Below, in pieces: positions 5,049 through 7,462 of a DNA stretch of 7,462 nt. Under the pieces are notes generated by a model that had not been told where the DNA came from, ran no database searches, and saw nothing but the letters and a program-made list of their open reading frames with translations. This DNA is from Eggerthellaceae bacterium UBA5808 (lineage in GTDB: Bacteria > Actinomycetota > Coriobacteriia > Coriobacteriales > Eggerthellaceae). The position numbers were made by a program, and so were the translations under genes. The stretch's first letter is position 1. Every line of letters starts with the position of its first letter. The stretch spans positions 8,292 through 15,753 of the forward strand of contig DIDE01000090.1 of the NCBI GenBank assembly GCA_002417975.1. The letters are read 5' to 3'.

Positions 5049-5091
5049 TATGTAGATATTCATACGGAATTAATACGTAGATGTTCATACG
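5049..5091 (+). repeat. 25-bp direct repeat between the FAD gene and mtnA
   Basis: TATGTAGATATTCATACG (5049-5066) recurs as TACGTAGATGTTCATACG (5074-5091), 16 of 18 positions identical with a 25-bp period. The second copy contains ATG 5081, the most upstream possible mtnA start. That ATG therefore belongs to the intergenic repeat, and its first residues are unlikely to be part of MtnA. Confidence 0.75.
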
Positions 5092-5100
5092 ATCGGGCGG

Positions 5101-5105
5101 AAGGA
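5101..5105 (+). promoter_or_regulatory. mtnA ribosome-binding site with ambiguous start spacing
   Basis: AAGGA lies only two bases before ATG 5108 but eight bases before the in-frame GTG 5114. If ATG 5108 is used, the neighbouring GGGCGG (5095-5100) could serve instead. The two starts differ by only two residues. Confidence 0.55.
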
Positions 5106-5107
5106 AG

Positions 5108-6181
5108 ATGCCAGTGAATGCCAAAACAGAGTATTGCGAAAATGTACATGCCATCGAAGGCGGAGCGGCGGTTGAGATTATCGATCAAACGCTGTTACCT
5201 AATTCGCTAACGTATGTGACGTTGCGCACGCTCGACGAATGCTACGACGCCATTGCTCGCCTGCAGGTACGTGGTGCGCCAGCAATCGGCATCTTTGCTG
5301 GGTATGCGTTTGCGGCACTTGCTCATCGGGCACCTGACGATTCTTTTGCAGCATTTAAAACGTACATGAGTCACGTACATGATCGACTGGTATCAGCACG
5401 ACCTACCGCGGTCAACCTTGCATGGGCGCTCGACCGCATGATGGGCATAGTTGATGCCCAGTCCAAGGAGAACGCAATTGCGATTTGCTGTGCCCTTGAT
5501 GAAGAAGCGCAGATGATTCAGCGCGAAGATGTGGCTATGTGCCATAGCATTTCAGAGTATGGACTAAGTTTGCTCAAAGATGGTATGGGCATCATTACGC
5601 ATTGTAATGCGGGACCACTTGCGACAAGCCGCTACGGAACAGGACTTGGTCCGCTTCTGCTTGGAACAGAGCGGGGCATGCATTTTAAGGTGTTTTCCGA
5701 TGAGACACGTCCTCTTTTGCAAGGGGCTCGTCTAACGACATATGAGCTTGAAAAAGCTGGCGTTGATGTAACGCTTATCTGCGATAACATGGCGAGTTTG
5801 GTGATGGATCGTATGTCGATAGGTGCGTGTTTGGTCGGATGCGATCGCGTCGCGGCAAACGGTGATGTGGCGAATAAAATTGGCACAAGTGGCTTAGCAA
5901 TCATTGCTGCTCATTATCATGTGCCACTCTACGTTATGTGTCCATCGTCAACGATTGATATGACGTGTGCGTCGGGAGCTGATATTCCTATTGAATTGCG
6001 CAATGGAGACGAAATCAAAACGATGTTCTACAATGCGCCGACTGCTCCTGATGCCGTGCCCTGCTATAACCCGAGTTTTGATATAACTGATCATTCTCTT
6101 GTCTCAGCTATCGTGACCGAGCGGGGAATTTGCCGTCCTCCTTACAGCGAATCGCTGCGCGGATTAGCGGAGAAAAAGTAG
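5108..6181 (+). CDS. mtnA: S-methyl-5-thioribose-1-phosphate isomerase (MtnA)
   Basis: From ATG 5108 the protein has 357 residues, the usual MtnA length. MtnA converts the aldose methylthioribose 1-phosphate to the ketose methylthioribulose 1-phosphate in methionine salvage. The family blocks appear in order: IDQTLLP (25-31), QVRGAPAIG (53-61), RPTAVNLAWALDRM (98-111), THCNAGPLATSRYGTGLG (164-181), ETRPLLQGARLT (199-210), DNMASLVM (226-233), GCDRVAANGD (244-253), NKIGTSGLA (256-264) and NPSFDITD (321-328). C166 and D246 match the catalytic Cys and Asp of the Bacillus enzyme (C160 and D240). The usual GADR is GCDR here. The first possible start, ATG 5081, is rejected because it lies in a direct repeat and lacks a ribosome site; GTG 5114 is an alternative. 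No other salvage gene is visible in the window. The last codons belong to a 73-bp repeat shared with engB. Related sugar-phosphate isomerases are possible but less likely. Confidence 0.93.
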   Translation: MPVNAKTEYCENVHAIEGGAAVEIIDQTLLPNSLTYVTLRTLDECYDAIARLQVRGAPAIGIFAGYAFAALAHRAPDDSFAAFKTYMSHVHDRLVSARPTAVNLAWALDRMMGIVDAQSKENAIAICCALDEEAQMIQREDVAMCHSISEYGLSLLKDGMGIITHCNAGPLATSRYGTGLGPLLLGTERGMHFKVFSDETRPLLQGARLTTYELEKAGVDVTLICDNMASLVMDRMSIGACLVGCDRVAANGDVANKIGTSGLAIIAAHYHVPLYVMCPSSTIDMTCASGADIPIELRNGDEIKTMFYNAPTAPDAVPCYNPSFDITDHSLVSAIVTERGICRPPYSESLRGLAEKK

Positions 6182-6320
6182 CAGGCAGATCAACGTATGA
6201 TTTCCGCTATGCGCTTAATAACGAAGCGATGCGCGGATTATCCGAAGAAAAATAGCTGATTGAGCGGCGCGTGGTTTTGCTACACGCTTAATGGCGAAGC
6301 GATGCTCCGATAAGTGCTCG
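6137..6320. repeat. 73-74 bp triplicated unit spanning the mtnA and engB 3' ends
   Basis: Three copies share TTA-n-(G/A)CGAANCGMTGC blocks. TTA occurs at 6142, 6215 and 6288, exactly 73 bp apart, and one small indel in copy 1 shifts the following segment to 74. Copies 1 and 2 share GCGCGGATTA and GARAAAAARTAGC; copies 2 and 3 share CGCTTAAT..CGAAGCGATGC. Copy 1 encodes the MtnA tail SESLRGLAEKK-stop. Copy 2 reads NEAMRGLSEEK-stop on plus, out of frame with mtnA, and IIRASLRY-stop on minus. Copy 3 encodes the EngB tail LIGASLRH-stop on minus. No clear intrinsic terminator is seen between these convergent genes. Confidence 0.8.
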
Positions 6321-6872
6321 CACATCATCGATGCCTGTTCCCTTTGCTGCCGATGAAACGATAACGGGTACATCTTGCATGTGACTAAATGAGGAGCAAA
6401 TGGTACGGATTCTCTGTTGTTGCTGCTGCCTGCTAATCTTATCGGCCTTGGTAAGAATGAGGGCAAAAGGGAGTTCGCGATCGATGAGCGATGTTACCAT
6501 CGAGCGATCAAGATCACTCGGATCGCGGCGAATATCGAGGAGCACAAGGGTAAGGACAATTGAGCGATCGTCAACGAGATACGCTTCAATTAAGGTACGC
6601 CAACGTTCTCGTTCGCTTTCGCTTACGCGAGCGTAACCGTAACCGGGCAAGTCGATGAACTGGGCTGTCTTTGTGCCAAAGACGTTGATAGTTGTTGTTT
6701 TTCCTGGAGTAGCAGATGCCTTGACGAGTTTTTTTCGGCCAAACACGGCATTCATTAGCGACGACTTGCCGACGTTCGAGCGACCGGCAAAGACGATCTC
6801 GGGTTGCATTGAAGGCGGAAGCTGTTGAGGTGTGCCATAGGATGCCAGGTATTGTACGTCGCTGAAGTCCAT
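6288..6872 (-). CDS. engB: Ribosome-biogenesis GTPase EngB (YihA/YsxC)
   Basis: The protein has 194 residues, normal for EngB. All GTPase motifs are present: G1 GRSNVGKSS (30-38), the switch/G2 region TPGKTTTINVF (55-65), G3 DLPGYGYA (74-81), G4 TKAD (141-144) and G5 SSAAKGTG (173-180). GYGYARVSESERERW after G3 is diagnostic of the YihA/EngB subgroup. The family assists late assembly of the large ribosomal subunit and is usually essential. The ATG at 6872 (minus) is preceded by AAGGAA (complement of 6879-6884), six bases away. A run of five Gln (149-153) lies in a surface helix region and is coded by a CAG/CAA run. Its last codons and stop lie in copy 3 of the 73-bp repeat. It is convergent with mtnA (106-bp gap) and divergent from the radical SAM gene. 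Confidence 0.96.
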   Translation of the reverse strand: MDFSDVQYLASYGTPQQLPPSMQPEIVFAGRSNVGKSSLMNAVFGRKKLVKASATPGKTTTINVFGTKTAQFIDLPGYGYARVSESERERWRTLIEAYLVDDRSIVLTLVLLDIRRDPSDLDRSMVTSLIDRELPFALILTKADKISRQQQQQRIRTICSSFSHMQDVPVIVSSAAKGTGIDDVRALIGASLRH

Positions 6873-7024
6873 GTCAAATTCCTTGTCTAGATGGTGATAC
6901 CTCTATATTCCGATGGGTCTCCATGCTACCATCAACTCGAAGGAGATGCATAGGGCTTCACGAAATGCGGAGCTCTATAACAGATTCTCATGCGTGAAAC
7001 TGGCTGAAAAAAAGGACGTGTGCT
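6873..7024. promoter_or_regulatory. Divergent intergenic region between engB and the radical SAM gene
   Basis: These 152 bp must hold the 5' signals for both genes. Visible are the ribosome sites AAGGAA for engB (minus, complement of 6879-6884) and AAGGA for the radical SAM gene (7012-7016). A plus-strand TATAAC (6976-6981) is a fair -10 box without a convincing -35. A minus-strand TTGATG (complement of 6930-6935) is a possible -35 with a poor -10. No operator-like palindrome was seen. Confidence 0.4.
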
Positions 7025-7462
7025 ATGTATCTCTATATCTGCCGAATCCGAGGACATTATGAGGATCTAAATTCGCTATCGACACTTGATGATCCTGAAG
7101 GGCAGGGATTTGCTCCTAGCCTATATGTCAATCTAACGAATCGTTGTACGAATGCCTGCACGTTTTGTCTGCGCGCGACGAAACGGGGAGCGACAAGTGA
7201 TTTATGGATTGACCGCGAGCCGTCTGCGCAGGAAATTATTGCCTCATTGAAGCAGTTCGATCTATCGCCCCTCAAAGAAGTTGTGTTTTGCGGTTTTGGC
7301 GAGCCAACAATGAGGCTCGATACGCTTCTTGAAATTGCACGTTATATCCGTACAACCTATCCGTCACTAGGAGTGCGTCTTAACACTAATGGACTTGCAA
7401 ACGCCTATTGGAAAAGAGATGTGACGGATGATCTTGCGCGTGTCTTGACGTCGGTATCGATC
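7025..7462 (+). CDS. TatD-linked radical SAM protein, N-terminal part (runs off the window)
   Basis: 146 codons are open from ATG 7025 to the window end, with no stop, so this is a partial gene. YVNLTNRCTNACTFCLR (34-50) carries the radical SAM CxxxCxxC cluster (C41, C45, C48), which binds the 4Fe-4S cluster and S-adenosylmethionine. FCGFGEPTMRLD (88-99) is the GGE-like SAM-contact block, and RLNTNGLA (118-125) is the next conserved strand. The wording LTNRC...CLR and GFGEPT strongly resembles the radical SAM family found beside or fused to TatD nucleases; its substrate is unknown. The ribosome site AAGGA (7012-7016) lies eight bases upstream. The roughly 30 residues before the cluster look somewhat longer than in many family members. 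A TatD gene would be expected to the right, outside the window. Confidence 0.88.
   Translation, partial: MYLYICRIRGHYEDLNSLSTLDDPEGQGFAPSLYVNLTNRCTNACTFCLRATKRGATSDLWIDREPSAQEIIASLKQFDLSPLKEVVFCGFGEPTMRLDTLLEIARYIRTTYPSLGVRLNTNGLANAYWKRDVTDDLARVLTSVSI

Noticed and set aside
6946..7062. Small frame (38 codons) upstream of and overlapping the radical SAM start
   Set aside because: The AAGGAG directly abuts its ATG with no spacing, and it overlaps the better-supported gene in another frame.

Overview
The window looks like chromosomal DNA of a bacterium with moderate GC content. The gene set is housekeeping: a Val-tRNA, a CarD/CdnL-type transcription factor, a UspA-type stress protein, a COG2509-type FAD protein, MtnA, EngB and the start of a TatD-linked radical SAM protein. 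The tRNA carries an encoded CCA, and translation starts mostly have clear Shine-Dalgarno sites. The combination is compatible with a Coriobacteriia-type actinobacterium such as the Cryptobacterium/Slackia group. That placement is inference from family knowledge; no phylogenetic marker was tested.

Layout. Bases 1-258 hold no convincing gene. A tRNA-Val(UAC) with a candidate promoter and a good intrinsic terminator lies at 215-397. From 398 to 1965 there is about 1.57 kb with no credible gene, filled by several unrelated-looking, degenerate short tandem repeat blocks (units of about 21-25, 20, 63, 21, 30 and 66 bp). carD follows (1966-2469), then a 300-bp repeat-bearing gap, uspA-like (2770-3237) with a strong terminator, then a 410-bp gap holding an 18-bp hexacodon-length array (3314-3475) and a second 18-bp array (3551-3604). 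Next come the FAD-dependent dehydrogenase (3648-5048) and mtnA (5108-6181), co-directional and 59 bp apart. engB (6288-6872) is convergent with mtnA. A radical SAM gene diverges from engB and runs off the right edge (7025-7462).

How the genes relate. They do not form one pathway. CarD and UspA are stress or growth-control functions on separate transcripts. The FAD protein and MtnA (methionine salvage) may be co-transcribed. EngB is a ribosome-assembly GTPase. The radical SAM protein probably continues into, or sits beside, a TatD nuclease gene beyond the window.

Most unusual feature. Nearly every intergenic space carries its own small tandem repeat, and some blocks share a core (ATGyTrCTTAyg-like). 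The clearest functional contact is between mtnA and engB: three copies of a 73-74 bp unit supply the last codons of mtnA on one strand and the last codons of engB on the other, with a non-genic middle copy that resembles both tails. The 66-bp repeats run into the likely carD promoter. No CRISPR array, insertion sequence, phage gene or defence system was recognised.
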